64,000 nt of DNA from Niastella caeni (GTDB lineage: Bacteria; Bacteroidota; Bacteroidia; Chitinophagales; Chitinophagaceae). The notes beneath the pieces were generated by a model. It saw only the letters and a list, made by a program, of their open reading frames with translations. It had not been told where the DNA came from and searched no databases. The position numbers and the translations under genes were made by a program. The number at the start of each line of letters is the position of its first letter. Within the stretch, counting starts at the first letter, position 1. The stretch spans positions 558,001 through 622,000 of the forward strand of contig NZ_STFF01000005.1 of NCBI RefSeq assembly GCF_004834005.1. Direction: 5' to 3'. Shown piece by piece: positions 53,676 to 62,355 of the stretch.

Positions 53676-54410
53676 ATGATTAAAGCCATTATTATCGACG
53701 ATGAACGGCTGGCCAGAAGTGAGCTGCGTAAACTGCTTATGGACTTTCCTGAAATTGAAGTGGTAGCAGAGGCAAGCAATGCCGGCGAAGGGGTAGAAAA
53801 AATAGAGAACATAAATCCCGATCTGATCTTTCTTGATATACAAATGCCTGGTAAAACCGGTTTCGATATGCTGTCGGAACTGGATAAAGCGCCACACGTA
53901 ATTTTTACCACGGCTTACGATGAATATGCGCTGAAAGCATTTGAAGTGAATGCGCTCGACTACCTGTTAAAACCGGTAGAACCCAAACGGCTGGCAGATG
54001 CTATTCAGAAACTGCACCTGCAGGAAGAACGCGAGCAGGGCCCCATGGTGCCGGTAAATTTCAACAGGAGCATTTTAAGCGAGAACGACCAGGTGTTTGT
54101 GAAAGACGGGGAGCGTTGCTGGTTTGTAAAGCTGAGTGATATTCGTTTGTTTGAAAGCGTTGGCAACTACGCCAAAGTATATTTCGGACCGAATAAGCCG
54201 CTCATCTTAAAATCTTTGAATGCACTGGAAGAACGGCTCGATGAGAAAACATTTTTCCGGGCCAATCGCAAGCATATTGTGAATCTGCGGTTGATAGATA
54301 AAATTGAACCATACTTTAATGGCGGTTTGTTACTGGAATTGAAAGGCGGGGAGAAGATAGAAGTGAGCCGCCGCCAAACGGTGAAGTTTAAGGAAATGAT
54401 GAGTTTATAG
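53676..54410 (+). CDS. LytTR-family response regulator
   Basis: 244 aa. Receiver domain (1-120) with phospho-acceptor Asp in NPDLIFLDIQMPG and Lys in YLLKPV; C-terminal LytTR DNA-binding domain (about 140-240; FESVGNYAKVYF, RANRKHIVNL, SRRQTVKFKEM). It should be phosphorylated by the kinase encoded just upstream. The target genes cannot be told from the window. Confidence 0.95.
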   Translation: MIKAIIIDDERLARSELRKLLMDFPEIEVVAEASNAGEGVEKIENINPDLIFLDIQMPGKTGFDMLSELDKAPHVIFTTAYDEYALKAFEVNALDYLLKPVEPKRLADAIQKLHLQEEREQGPMVPVNFNRSILSENDQVFVKDGERCWFVKLSDIRLFESVGNYAKVYFGPNKPLILKSLNALEERLDEKTFFRANRKHIVNLRLIDKIEPYFNGGLLLELKGGEKIEVSRRQTVKFKEMMSL

Positions 54411-54420
54411 CTATAGAGCC

Positions 54421-54445
54421 GTGTCACGGTTTCAAACCATGGCAC
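54421..54445 (+). terminator. Hairpin after the LytTR gene
   Basis: GTGTCACGG pairs with CCATGGCAC (one mismatch, one G-U) around TTTCAAA. There is only a weak T-rich tail, so termination is uncertain. Confidence 0.4.
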
Positions 54446-54489
54446 GACTGGTTTATATACGAAGACGAAATTTGTCAAAAATATAATTC

Positions 54490-55776
54490 ATGGTTAAGCG
54501 CTGTTCCTACTTTATCCTGTTGTTACTTGCAAAGCAAACCGCTTTTTGCCAATCAATCGATAAGATCATTAATGCCGCAGCGGTAGAACGCATTGAAAGA
54601 ACATTGTCCTCCGACGACATGCGTGGCCGCAAAACATTCTCTCCTGAAATAGACAAGGCTGCCGATTTTATAGCTTCAACATTCAAAAAGGCAGGTTTAC
54701 AGCCTGTGAATGGAAATTCGTATTTACAGGAATTTGCTATGCTGCGCACCAGCGTAATATCTGTGAATGCACAGGTAAATGGCAGAACCGTAACTACGCA
54801 AAATATTGCCGTGTTAACCGGTAAAGAAGAATTATCTATCAACCAGGCATCGGGTTATAAGATGATGGTGGTGCATGCGAAAGATACCTTGCAAAATATA
54901 ATAACCCGGCTACAACGTACCGGTGGTGATTACCTGTTGATGGTTGATACAACACACCGGGCTTTGTTTGAAAGAGTAAGAAGCCGGCGGTCGGTATTTT
55001 CGCCAAAAGGCAATATTGTACTGGTGCTGGCCAGTGAAGAAGCAGGGGAGTACTCTATACACTATAAACAATCTGTTTCAGCCATGCCGCTGAAGAATGT
55101 CGTTGGTATTCTGCCCGGAAAATCGAAAAAACAGGAGTATGTTATTTTCTCGGGGCACTACGATCATTTGGGTGTTGGCAAGCCCAACGCAGCCGGTGAC
55201 AGCATTTACAATGGCGCCAACGACGATGCGGCGGGTACAACGGCTGTGATTATGCTGGCCAATTATTTTGCCAAACTAAAGAATAACGAACGCACGATCA
55301 TCTTTGCCGCCTTTACCGCTGAAGAAAGCGGTGGATTTGGTTCTACCTATTTTTCTCAACAGTTTAATCCCGACCAGGTAATGGCCATGTTCAATATTGA
55401 AATGATTGGTACCGAAAGTAAATGGGGAACTAACTCTGCGTTTATTACCGGGTACGAAAAAACAGACATGGGCAAGATACTGGAGAAGAACCTGGAAGGG
55501 ACCAATTTTAAATTCTATCCCGACCCATATCCCGATCAACAATTATTTTACAGAAGCGATAACGCCACCCTGGCCAGACTGGGAGTACCGGCTCATACCA
55601 TCTCTACCTCCAAAATGGACAGCGAGAAATATTATCATACACAGGAAGATGAAATTGAAACCCTGGACATGAACAATATGGCGGCTATAATTAAAGCCAT
55701 TGCCATTAGTTCAACTTCGATTGTGGCTGGAAAGGATACTCCTACACGAGTGACACCGGATTCTTTAAAAAGGTAG
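54490..55776 (+). CDS. M28-family metallopeptidase with N-terminal extension
   Basis: 428 aa. Signal peptide residues 1-20 (TAFCQ). Residues 20-210 include a PA-like inserted region; the M28 domain follows with intact zinc ligands: SGHYDHLG, NGANDDAAGT, FTAEESGGFGS, FNIEMIG and the last His in KYYHTQEDEIETLD. Secreted aminopeptidase of unknown specificity. The stop codon TAG is also the first three bases of the word TAGTTAC that opens the following array. Confidence 0.93.
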   Translation: MVKRCSYFILLLLAKQTAFCQSIDKIINAAAVERIERTLSSDDMRGRKTFSPEIDKAADFIASTFKKAGLQPVNGNSYLQEFAMLRTSVISVNAQVNGRTVTTQNIAVLTGKEELSINQASGYKMMVVHAKDTLQNIITRLQRTGGDYLLMVDTTHRALFERVRSRRSVFSPKGNIVLVLASEEAGEYSIHYKQSVSAMPLKNVVGILPGKSKKQEYVIFSGHYDHLGVGKPNAAGDSIYNGANDDAAGTTAVIMLANYFAKLKNNERTIIFAAFTAEESGGFGSTYFSQQFNPDQVMAMFNIEMIGTESKWGTNSAFITGYEKTDMGKILEKNLEGTNFKFYPDPYPDQQLFYRSDNATLARLGVPAHTISTSKMDSEKYYHTQEDEIETLDMNNMAAIIKAIAISSTSIVAGKDTPTRVTPDSLKR

Positions 55777-55940
55777 TTACCTGTTGCCGGTTACCAGTTG
55801 CCGGGGAAACCAGGTTACAAGATACAAATTTCAGGTTGCAGGGTTTTAATTCCCGGGATGCGTAAACTTATGCAGGGGCTCGACTTTTAAGGCCTTGTAA
55901 CATGCAACCTGTAACTTGAAATAAGTTTCAGGTTGCAGGA
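55774..55940. repeat. Nested word arrays after the second M28 gene
   Basis: 55774-55801 holds TAGTTAC, CTGTTGC, CGGTTAC, CAGTTGC; 55810-55842 holds CAGGTTA/CAGGTTG-type words; 55892-55916 has the inverse TTGTAAC and GCAACCTGTAAC; 55925-55940 again has TTTCAGGTTGCAGG. There is no gene in the 180-nt gap to argH. Confidence 0.8.
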
Positions 55941-55960
55941 GCCATTTGCATATTTTCTCA

Positions 55961-57262
55961 TTACCTAAACTTGCTCAACACTCCTTCCATCACATTAACA
56001 ATCTCATCATTGCACAAATTCCCAATACTGCCTTCGTGCACGTGTAGCAACTGTTTTTTATAGTCGAAGGAAAATTCGCCCTTTTCAATCTGGTTACCTA
56101 CCTGTTTATAGGCTTCGCGGAAAGGAACGCCTTTATTCACCAGCTCGTTCACGGCTTCTACGCTGAACAGGTATTTGTATTTTTCATCATCCAGGATATT
56201 GCTTTTTACCGACAGGTTCGAAAGCATTAGCCGGGTCATTTGCAGACAGGCTTTTAATTCTTCAATTGCCGGGAATAATATCTCCTTGGTCAACTGAAGG
56301 TCGCGGTGATAACCGGAAGGCAGGTTTGCCAGCAACAACGACAGTTCGTTTGGTACAGCCTGAAGGCGGTTGCATTTGGCGCGGATCAGTTCAAATACAT
56401 CCGGGTTCTTTTTATGCGGCATAATGCTGCTTCCGGTTGTCAATTCATTTGGGAAAGAAATAAACCCGAAATTCTGGTTGATATACAAGCAGGCATCCAT
56501 CGCCAGGCGGCCAATGGTGCCGGCAATGCCAGCCAATGCTGTAGCAATTACTTTTTCTGTTTTACCCCGGCTCATTTGAGCATAAACGGAGTTCCAGTTT
56601 AATGTTTTAAAACCTAATAATTCTGTAGTGCGTTTTCTGTTTAAAGGGAAAGACGAACCATAGCCAGCGCCGCTGCCTAATGGATTTTTATTGGCAACCT
56701 GGTAAGCGGCAGCCAGCAATTCCATATCATCGGTTAAGCTTTCTGCATAAGCGCCCAGCCATAATCCGAATGAAGAAGGCATGGCGATCTGCAGGTGAGT
56801 ATAACCCGGTAATAAATGGTCCTTGAATTTTTCACCCTGGGCAATCAACAGATCAAAAGATTGCTTTACTTCTTCTTTTACCGCCAGCACTTCTGCCCGC
56901 AGAAATAATTTTATATCAACTGCAACCTGGTCGTTCCGGCTGCGGCCGCTATGAATTTTTTTACCGGCATCGCCAATGCGTTGGGTAAGTATAAATTCTA
57001 CTTGTGAGTGTACATCTTCAATGCCTTCTTCAATCACAAAGCGGCCATGTTCAATATCGGCGGCTATTTCTTCCAGTCCTTTTATGGCTAAATCGGCTTC
57101 TTCTTTCGACATTAAACCTACTTCGCCCAGCATGCGTACATGCGCCATGGAACCCTGCACGTCGTATTTAGCGAGCAGAATATCAAATTCTTTATCGCGA
57201 CCAACGGTGAAAGATTCGACAAGTTGTGATGTGCTGGTGGTTTCTTTGCTCCACAATTTCAT
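55961..57262 (-). CDS. argH: Argininosuccinate lyase
   Basis: 433 aa. Fumarase/aspartase-superfamily signature GSSIMPHKKNPD, HSGRSRNDQVAVD and GYTHLQIAMPSS are present. It releases arginine and fumarate from argininosuccinate. It is the last gene of the minus-strand arginine operon, separated from argE by cassette B. Confidence 0.96.
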   Translation of the reverse strand: MKLWSKETTSTSQLVESFTVGRDKEFDILLAKYDVQGSMAHVRMLGEVGLMSKEEADLAIKGLEEIAADIEHGRFVIEEGIEDVHSQVEFILTQRIGDAGKKIHSGRSRNDQVAVDIKLFLRAEVLAVKEEVKQSFDLLIAQGEKFKDHLLPGYTHLQIAMPSSFGLWLGAYAESLTDDMELLAAAYQVANKNPLGSGAGYGSSFPLNRKRTTELLGFKTLNWNSVYAQMSRGKTEKVIATALAGIAGTIGRLAMDACLYINQNFGFISFPNELTTGSSIMPHKKNPDVFELIRAKCNRLQAVPNELSLLLANLPSGYHRDLQLTKEILFPAIEELKACLQMTRLMLSNLSVKSNILDDEKYKYLFSVEAVNELVNKGVPFREAYKQVGNQIEKGEFSFDYKKQLLHVHEGSIGNLCNDEIVNVMEGVLSKFR

Positions 57263-57339
57263 AATGAATCAGTTTCCGGTTACTGGTTTCCGGTTGCCGG
57301 GCCGGCTACCAGTTTCCAGTCTCCTGTTAATAGGTTTTG

Positions 57340-57719
57340 TTAATTGAAATCATTGAGATTCGATTCTACCCACTGAACATATTTGTTGATTCTTTTACTT
57401 AACAGGTCGTAATCGCTTCTCAATTTATTATATAGCTCAACAATGCTGAGTGAATTTGTTTCAAATAAAAAATCCAGATGCACTATTGTTTCATATCACA
57501 CTCAGACTGAGAAAATATTAAGAACTTAATAAAATCTGCCTTATAACTTCTACGTCCATATCCCTCTACTATCATTGAGGTAATTGATTTAGAGGAACGC
57601 CTTATCTGGCTGCCTTCTTCAAACAATTCATGCTTGGGTAAGGCCATCGTCATTTTATGAATCTCAATAGCTAATCGTTTCGACTCTTTGTAAATCTCTA
57701 ATTCCCGGTAACTTGACAT
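57340..57719 (-). pseudogene. Four-helix-bundle protein, copy B, frameshifted
   Basis: It starts at ATG 57719 (SSYRELEIYKESKRLAIEIH). Family segments EEGSQIRRSSKSITSMIVEG, YGRRSYKADFIKFL and SQSECD are intact. At 57487-57494 the DNA reads GATATGAA where GATGAA is expected; a 2-bp AT duplication puts a stop three codons later. In the other frame the sequence resumes as ETIVHLDFLFETNS, YNKLRSDYDLLSKRIN, to a TAA at 57340, as in intact relatives. So the gene was intact until recently, or this is a sequencing error. Confidence 0.85.
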
Positions 57720-57721
57720 AA

Positions 57722-57750
57722 TAGAGCGTTTTTTACTAAAATACGCTCTA
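57722..57750 (-). promoter_or_regulatory. Start-proximal hairpin of four-helix gene B
   Basis: TAGAGCGT (57722-57729) is the exact inverse complement of ACGCTCTA (57743-57750); 8 bp, loop 13. It ends 2 nt before the ATG. Confidence 0.65.
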
Positions 57751-57845
57751 ACCAATAGCATTAACCCTATTCTGTATTTCCCGGTATCTGGCAACCTGTA
57801 ACCGTATTCTGTATTTCCCGGCAACTGGTACCTGGTAACCGGTAA

Positions 57846-58919
57846 CTAAAGTATTTTTTCCAACAACCTAACATACAACTCAATTCCCTCATAAACCTCA
57901 TTAACAAAAATATACTCATCCGCCGTATGGCTTCTCGCTGAATCGCCGGGGCCCATTTTTAAAGCCTGAAAAGGCATCAGGGCTTTGTCTGAGGTAGTGG
58001 GGGAGCCATAATAGGTCCTTCCCAACGATACCCCCGATTTGATCAGTGGATGGTCCAACGCAATTGAAGTAGAACGCAAACGCGTACTGCGCGGCACTAC
58101 TTCGCACTGCACATGCTTATGAATAGTTTCAAGTATGTCTTCGAAGGTATACAATTCATTCACGCGCGTATCTACCACAAACTTACATTGAGCGGGTACA
58201 ACGTTATGCGCTTTATTATCTGTTTCAATTACCGTCACGCTCATCTTAACTGGTCCAAGCAGATCAGATACTTTAGGGAACTGGTACGATTGAAACCATT
58301 CAATATCTTTTATGGCTTTGTATATAGCATTCTCGCCTTCATTGCGTGCGGCATGTCCTGCTTTGCCATGAGCGAGGCAGTCAAGCACCATTAAGCCTCT
58401 TTCCGCCACAGCCATTTGCATTTGGGTAGGTTCACCTACAATGGCGCAATCAATTTTACCAAGGTGCGGTAATACCAGTTCTATCCCATCTTTCCCGCTG
58501 ATCTCCTCTTCTGCAGAAGCGGCCAGCACCAGGTTGTATTTCAAATTAGGCTGTTGATTGAAATACAGGAAAGTTGCAATCAAAGCCACCAGCGGACCGC
58601 CGGCATCATTGCTGCCAAGTCCGAACAATTTCCCGTCTTTTTCAATTGGGGTAAACGGATCGAGTGTATAGTTCTTATTGGGCTTTACGGTATCGTGGTG
58701 CGAATTCAGTAAGATGGTAGGCTTGCTGTCGTCGAAATGCGCGCTGCGGGCATACACGTTATGCTTAACACTTTTTACAGCTACGCCATGCTTTTCGAGG
58801 AATGTGGTAAGTATCTCAGCCGTTCTGTCTTCTTCTTTACTAAAGGAAGGCGTGCTGATCAACTGTTTTAATAATTCAATTGCGCTTTGCTGTAGTGTAT
58901 GTAAATTATCTTTACTCAT
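57846..58919 (-). CDS. argE: ArgE-like M20 deacylase (N-acyl-citrulline/ornithine)
   Basis: 357 aa from ATG 58919, overlapping the argB end by 8 nt. M20 metal-site motifs: LLNSHHDTVKPN, GLGSNDAGGP, SAEEEISGKDG and VGEPTQM. In an operon with an ArgF'-type transcarbamylase it should remove the N-acyl group from N-acyl-citrulline; given Val90 of ArgF' the acyl group is probably succinyl. Acyl specificity is an inference. Confidence 0.92.
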   Translation of the reverse strand: MSKDNLHTLQQSAIELLKQLISTPSFSKEEDRTAEILTTFLEKHGVAVKSVKHNVYARSAHFDDSKPTILLNSHHDTVKPNKNYTLDPFTPIEKDGKLFGLGSNDAGGPLVALIATFLYFNQQPNLKYNLVLAASAEEEISGKDGIELVLPHLGKIDCAIVGEPTQMQMAVAERGLMVLDCLAHGKAGHAARNEGENAIYKAIKDIEWFQSYQFPKVSDLLGPVKMSVTVIETDNKAHNVVPAQCKFVVDTRVNELYTFEDILETIHKHVQCEVVPRSTRLRSTSIALDHPLIKSGVSLGRTYYGSPTTSDKALMPFQALKMGPGDSARSHTADEYIFVNEVYEGIELYVRLLEKIL

Positions 58920-59697
58920 GTACAATACTTGTTCCTGCCTTGCCGGTAATAAGATCTGTTAATTGTTCTGCTTTGCCAATGATCACTTTTTTTACGCCTT
59001 TATTCAGGGCGGCAAAAGCATTATCCAGTTTAGGGATCATACCGGCGAATATTTTTTGTTCTGATTTTAATTGCTGGTAATAGGATGGGTTAATGGAAGA
59101 TATTACGGTGCTATCGTCATTGGCATCGAGCAGTACACCGCTTTTTTCAAATGAATAGATCAACTGCACATCATACAGGCTGCTCAATGCGTTGGCCACT
59201 TCCTGCGCAATGGTATCGGCATTGGTGTTGAGCAATTGCCCTTTTTGATCGTGGGTAATTGGCGCCATAACAACCGACACCTGCTGGTCGAGAATGCTTT
59301 TCAGCAAGGTGGTATTGATGGCATCTACATCACCGGCAAAGCCATAATCAATGGTGGGGTGATTTCTTTTATGGGCCAGTATAACGTTGCCGTCGGCACC
59401 GCTTAACCCAATGGCATTGCAGTTGTTTGCCTGCAATTGCGCCACAATATTTTTATTGATATAACCGGCGTACACCATCGTTACAACCTTCAGGGTTTCT
59501 GCATCGGTAATGCGACGGCCATCGATCATTTGTTGTGGAATGTTCATTTGCTCGGCCAGTTTGGTAGCCAGTTTGCCACCGCCGTGTATAAGGATCTTGT
59601 GGCCCTTTACTGCTGCAAAATCTTTTAGAAAAGACGATAATTTCTTTTCATCATCTATAATATTACCGCCAATCTTAACAACATATAATGTGGACAC
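58912..59697 (-). CDS. argB: N-acylglutamate kinase (ArgB)
   Basis: 261 aa, GTG start at 59697 (STLYVVKIGGNIID follows). Amino-acid-kinase fold with VKIGGNIID, LIHGGGKLATKLAE and AIGLSGADGNVI. It phosphorylates N-acetyl- (or here possibly N-succinyl-) glutamate. It lies 11 nt after argF' and overlaps argE. Confidence 0.94.
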   Translation of the reverse strand: MSTLYVVKIGGNIIDDEKKLSSFLKDFAAVKGHKILIHGGGKLATKLAEQMNIPQQMIDGRRITDAETLKVVTMVYAGYINKNIVAQLQANNCNAIGLSGADGNVILAHKRNHPTIDYGFAGDVDAINTTLLKSILDQQVSVVMAPITHDQKGQLLNTNADTIAQEVANALSSLYDVQLIYSFEKSGVLLDANDDSTVISSINPSYYQQLKSEQKIFAGMIPKLDNAFAALNKGVKKVIIGKAEQLTDLITGKAGTSIVHE

Positions 59698-59708
59698 AGC
59701 TTGCTTAT

Positions 59709-60680
59709 TTATTTTTTCGATTCTAATATTTCACTGAGAACGGCTTGTGCTGCCCATATGCGGTTGGAGGCTTCCTGGGTAACAATGCTGTTGGGGCCAT
59801 CCAGTATTTCATCGCTCAATTCAACATTACGCCTAACCGGTAAACAATGCATTACTTTGGCATTATTGGTAGCGGCCAGCTTTTTATTGGTAAGCATCCA
59901 CTCGGGATCGTTACAATAAATTTTACCGTAATCATTAAAAGTGCTCCAGTTTTTCACATAAACAAAGTCGGCGTCTTTCAATGCTTCATCCTGGTTATGC
60001 GTAATGGTAGCGCCTTTGGTGAATTGTTCATGCAGTTCATAATCCTCGGGATGGGTGATCACGAAATCAGCTTTTCCCCAGGCGTTCACCCATTGGGCAA
60101 AACTGTTGGCCACACATTGCGGCAGCGCCTTCACGTGCGGCGCCCAGGTAAGCACGATCTTTGGTTTCTTTCCTGAAGGTATGGGAGAAGCATTCAAACT
60201 TTCGTTGATGGTAATAATATCTGTTAAGCTTTGCAATGGATGCAGGGTGGCGCTTTCGAGACTTACTACCGGAATGCCTGCATATTTTATGAATTGCTTT
60301 ATATACAGTTCACTGTAATCGTCTTCGCGATTCTTTAATGAAGGAAAGGTGCGGATGGCCAGAATATCAAAATAGTTACCCATAATGGGGGCAGCGTCCT
60401 TCACGTGCTCCACGGTGCTGCCACTCATGATGGCCTCATCTTCAAATTCCAGGGCCCAGCCTTCCTGGCCCACGTTAAATACAATGGGTTCCATGCCCAA
60501 ATTTTGTGCAGCGATCTGGGTACTCAGGCGGGTTCGCATACTGGGATTCAAAAACAACAAACCAATGCGCTTGCCGGCTCCCAAAGATTTATCTTTAAAT
60601 GGTGCGGCTTTGTATGCCAGCGCTTTTTTTACCAGTGCATCTATTTGCTGCACATCATATACACTTGTAAAATTTTTCAT
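59709..60680 (-). CDS. argF': N-succinyl/acetyl-ornithine carbamoyltransferase (ArgF')
   Basis: 323 aa. Carbamoyl-phosphate motif NPSMRTRLSTQIA, and MHCLPVRRN near residue 285. The region WALEFEDEAIMSGSTVEHV identifies the acyl-ornithine type rather than the OTC type. Val90 (in STVEH) stands where Xanthomonas AOTCase has Glu92 and Bacteroides fragilis SOTCase has Pro90; published E92V, E92P, E92S and E92A changes turn the acetyl enzyme into a succinyl enzyme. So N-succinylornithine is the predicted substrate. Confidence 0.93.
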   Translation of the reverse strand: MKNFTSVYDVQQIDALVKKALAYKAAPFKDKSLGAGKRIGLLFLNPSMRTRLSTQIAAQNLGMEPIVFNVGQEGWALEFEDEAIMSGSTVEHVKDAAPIMGNYFDILAIRTFPSLKNREDDYSELYIKQFIKYAGIPVVSLESATLHPLQSLTDIITINESLNASPIPSGKKPKIVLTWAPHVKALPQCVANSFAQWVNAWGKADFVITHPEDYELHEQFTKGATITHNQDEALKDADFVYVKNWSTFNDYGKIYCNDPEWMLTNKKLAATNNAKVMHCLPVRRNVELSDEILDGPNSIVTQEASNRIWAAQAVLSEILESKK

Positions 60681-60730
60681 GCCTGTAGCAGGAAGGAATT
60701 TTAAATGATGAAAAATGTATGTAAACTACT

Positions 60731-60798
60731 GCTGAACGCTAAACGCTTAACGCCTAATGCGAAAGCCAGCGTTCAGCATTTAGCGTTCAGTGTTTAGC
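60731..60798. repeat. Arms-only palindrome (7-bp word GCTnAAC) between argD and argF'
   Basis: Left arm 60731-60765: GCTGAAC, GCTAAAC, GCTTAAC, GCCTAAT, GCGAAAG. Right arm 60771-60798: GTTCAGC, ATTTAGC, GTTCAGT, GTTTAGC, the inverse words. The spacer is 5 nt. The right arm ends 4 nt before the argD stop codon. It has the same word as cassette C, 1.2 kb away, but without a gene. Confidence 0.9.
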
Positions 60799-60802
60799 TT
60801 TT

Positions 60803-61948
60803 TTATGCTTCAGCACCAACCTGAATTTCTTCTTTTATTGCTTCCAGTAACTGGTCTACATCTTTTTTCCGTAAGGCCAGTGACGGTAATAATCTTATCA
60901 CATTGGGTTTGGCTTCACCGGTAAATATCTTGTGCTTCCACAGCAGGTTCTTGCGCAGGTCTTTCAACGTTTCAGGTACATCAAAACCGATCATTAACCC
61001 CCGGCCACGTACATTTTGTAATTGTGGAATTTTATTCAGTTCATCCATTAAATATTTTCCAACTTCGGCTGCATTCTGAACCAGGTTTTCTTTTTCAATC
61101 ACTTCAATCACCGCCAATGCTGCTGCGCAAGCCAGGTGATTGCCACCAAATGTAGTTCCCAGCATGCCGTGTTTGGGTTGCAAATGCGGCGCGATGATGA
61201 TGCCTGCAACAGGGAAGCCATTGCCCATGCCCTTGGCCATGGTGTAGATATCGGCATTTACACCAGCGTAATCGTGCGAAAAGAATTTACCGCTTCTGCC
61301 GTAACCACATTGCACGCTGTCGGCAATATAAACTGCTCCATGTTCAGTGCACAACCGCTGGATGGTTTGTAAAAATACCTCGCTGGCTACATTGATGCCG
61401 CCCACGCCCTGTATGCCTTCAATGATCACCGATGATATTTCTGATCCCTGTTCTGCGAAGCAGGCTTCGAGCGCTGCTACGTCATTGAAAGGAAGAAAGA
61501 TCACGTTCGGCGTTTGGTTCACCGGTGCTACAATAGATGGGTTGTCGGTTACAGCAACAGCCAGAGAGGTTCGGCCGTGGAAAGCTTTTTTAAAGGCGAC
61601 TATTTTCTTGCGACCGTTGTGAAACGATGCCAGTTTTAATGCGTTTTCGTTGGCTTCTGCTCCTGAACTGACCAGGAATAACTGATAGTCGGGTTTGCCG
61701 GATAATTTGCCCAGTTTCTCTGCCAGCTCTTCCTGCAAAGGCATTTTAACCGAGTTTGAATAAAAACCGACTTTATTTAATTGAGAGGTTAATCGTTCTA
61801 CGTAATGCGGATGGGTATGGCCAATAGAAATTACCGCATGACCGCCATACAGGTCAAGGTATTGTTCCCCTTTGTCATCCCATACGTAAGAGCCTTTGGC
61901 CTTTTCGATGGCGATGTTGTTGATAGGGTAGACATCGAATAATTTCAT
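60803..61948 (-). CDS. argD: N-acylornithine aminotransferase
   Basis: 381 aa, class III PLP aminotransferase. YLDLYGGHAVISIGHTHPHYV near the N-terminus, SGAEANENALKLAS, the Asp in YIADSVQCGYGRSG and the PLP Lys in YTMAKGMGNGFPVAG. It makes N-acylornithine from the semialdehyde. Second catalytic gene of the operon after argC; cassette C lies between them. Confidence 0.95.
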   Translation of the reverse strand: MKLFDVYPINNIAIEKAKGSYVWDDKGEQYLDLYGGHAVISIGHTHPHYVERLTSQLNKVGFYSNSVKMPLQEELAEKLGKLSGKPDYQLFLVSSGAEANENALKLASFHNGRKKIVAFKKAFHGRTSLAVAVTDNPSIVAPVNQTPNVIFLPFNDVAALEACFAEQGSEISSVIIEGIQGVGGINVASEVFLQTIQRLCTEHGAVYIADSVQCGYGRSGKFFSHDYAGVNADIYTMAKGMGNGFPVAGIIIAPHLQPKHGMLGTTFGGNHLACAAALAVIEVIEKENLVQNAAEVGKYLMDELNKIPQLQNVRGRGLMIGFDVPETLKDLRKNLLWKHKIFTGEAKPNVIRLLPSLALRKKDVDQLLEAIKEEIQVGAEA

Positions 61949-61997
61949 AACTCCTGTATTTTGCTTAACGCTTAACGTAAAACGCTTAACGCAAAGC

Positions 61998-62354
61998 TTA
62001 TGAACGAATAGATTTTATAAGGTTAATTGTTTTTGCTTTTACTTCGTTAATCTTTTCGTATAACACTGTATAAAGCTCTTTTCGAATAAATCCTAAGTCC
62101 TTAGCTAGCAAAAAACAATATTCCGATTCATGGGCCGAACCTAACGAGGTATCCAAAAAATGAACAAAATCTTTATCTGAATTCCTGCCGCATCCTTCAA
62201 CAATATTGAATGGTATTGAATAAGCGGCTCTTTTCATTTGCCTAAGCAGATCAAATTGTTCATATTTAGGAAAAGAAGGTGCTACTTCTTTATAAACAAA
62301 CAGAACTAATTCGTGGGATTTCTCCCAAACTTCATACTTTCTATAATCTCTCAT
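61998..62354 (-). CDS. Four-helix-bundle protein (23S rRNA intervening-sequence family), copy C
   Basis: 118 aa. RDYRKYEVWEKSHELVLFVY, LLRQMKRAAYSIPFNIVEG, CGRNSDKDFVHFLDTSLGSA and a C-terminal helix are all typical. It belongs to a different branch of the family from copy A (little identity outside the pattern) yet sits in the same arrangement: within an operon, same strand, between inverted word arrays, with a hairpin just before the start. Confidence 0.92.
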   Translation of the reverse strand: MRDYRKYEVWEKSHELVLFVYKEVAPSFPKYEQFDLLRQMKRAAYSIPFNIVEGCGRNSDKDFVHFLDTSLGSAHESEYCFLLAKDLGFIRKELYTVLYEKINEVKAKTINLIKSIRS

Positions 62355-62355
62355 A

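Larger units (their letters stand above)
57270..57847 (-). mobile_element. Putative four-helix-bundle cassette B (7-bp word CGGTTAC), gene broken
   Basis: 578 bp unit between argE and argH. 3' array at 57270-57323: CAGTTTC, CGGTTAC, TGGTTTC, CGGTTGC, then after 5 nt three more units. 5' array at 57768-57847: two blocks that each begin with a 17-nt direct repeat (57768-57784 and 57805-57821) and continue with inverse words GGCAACC, GGTAACC and the like; the last unit runs into the argE stop codon (TAG of TAGTTAC, read on the minus strand). Between them lies a frameshifted four-helix gene. The same word makes arms-only elements at 8556, 44368, 50329 and 55774. Confidence 0.65.
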
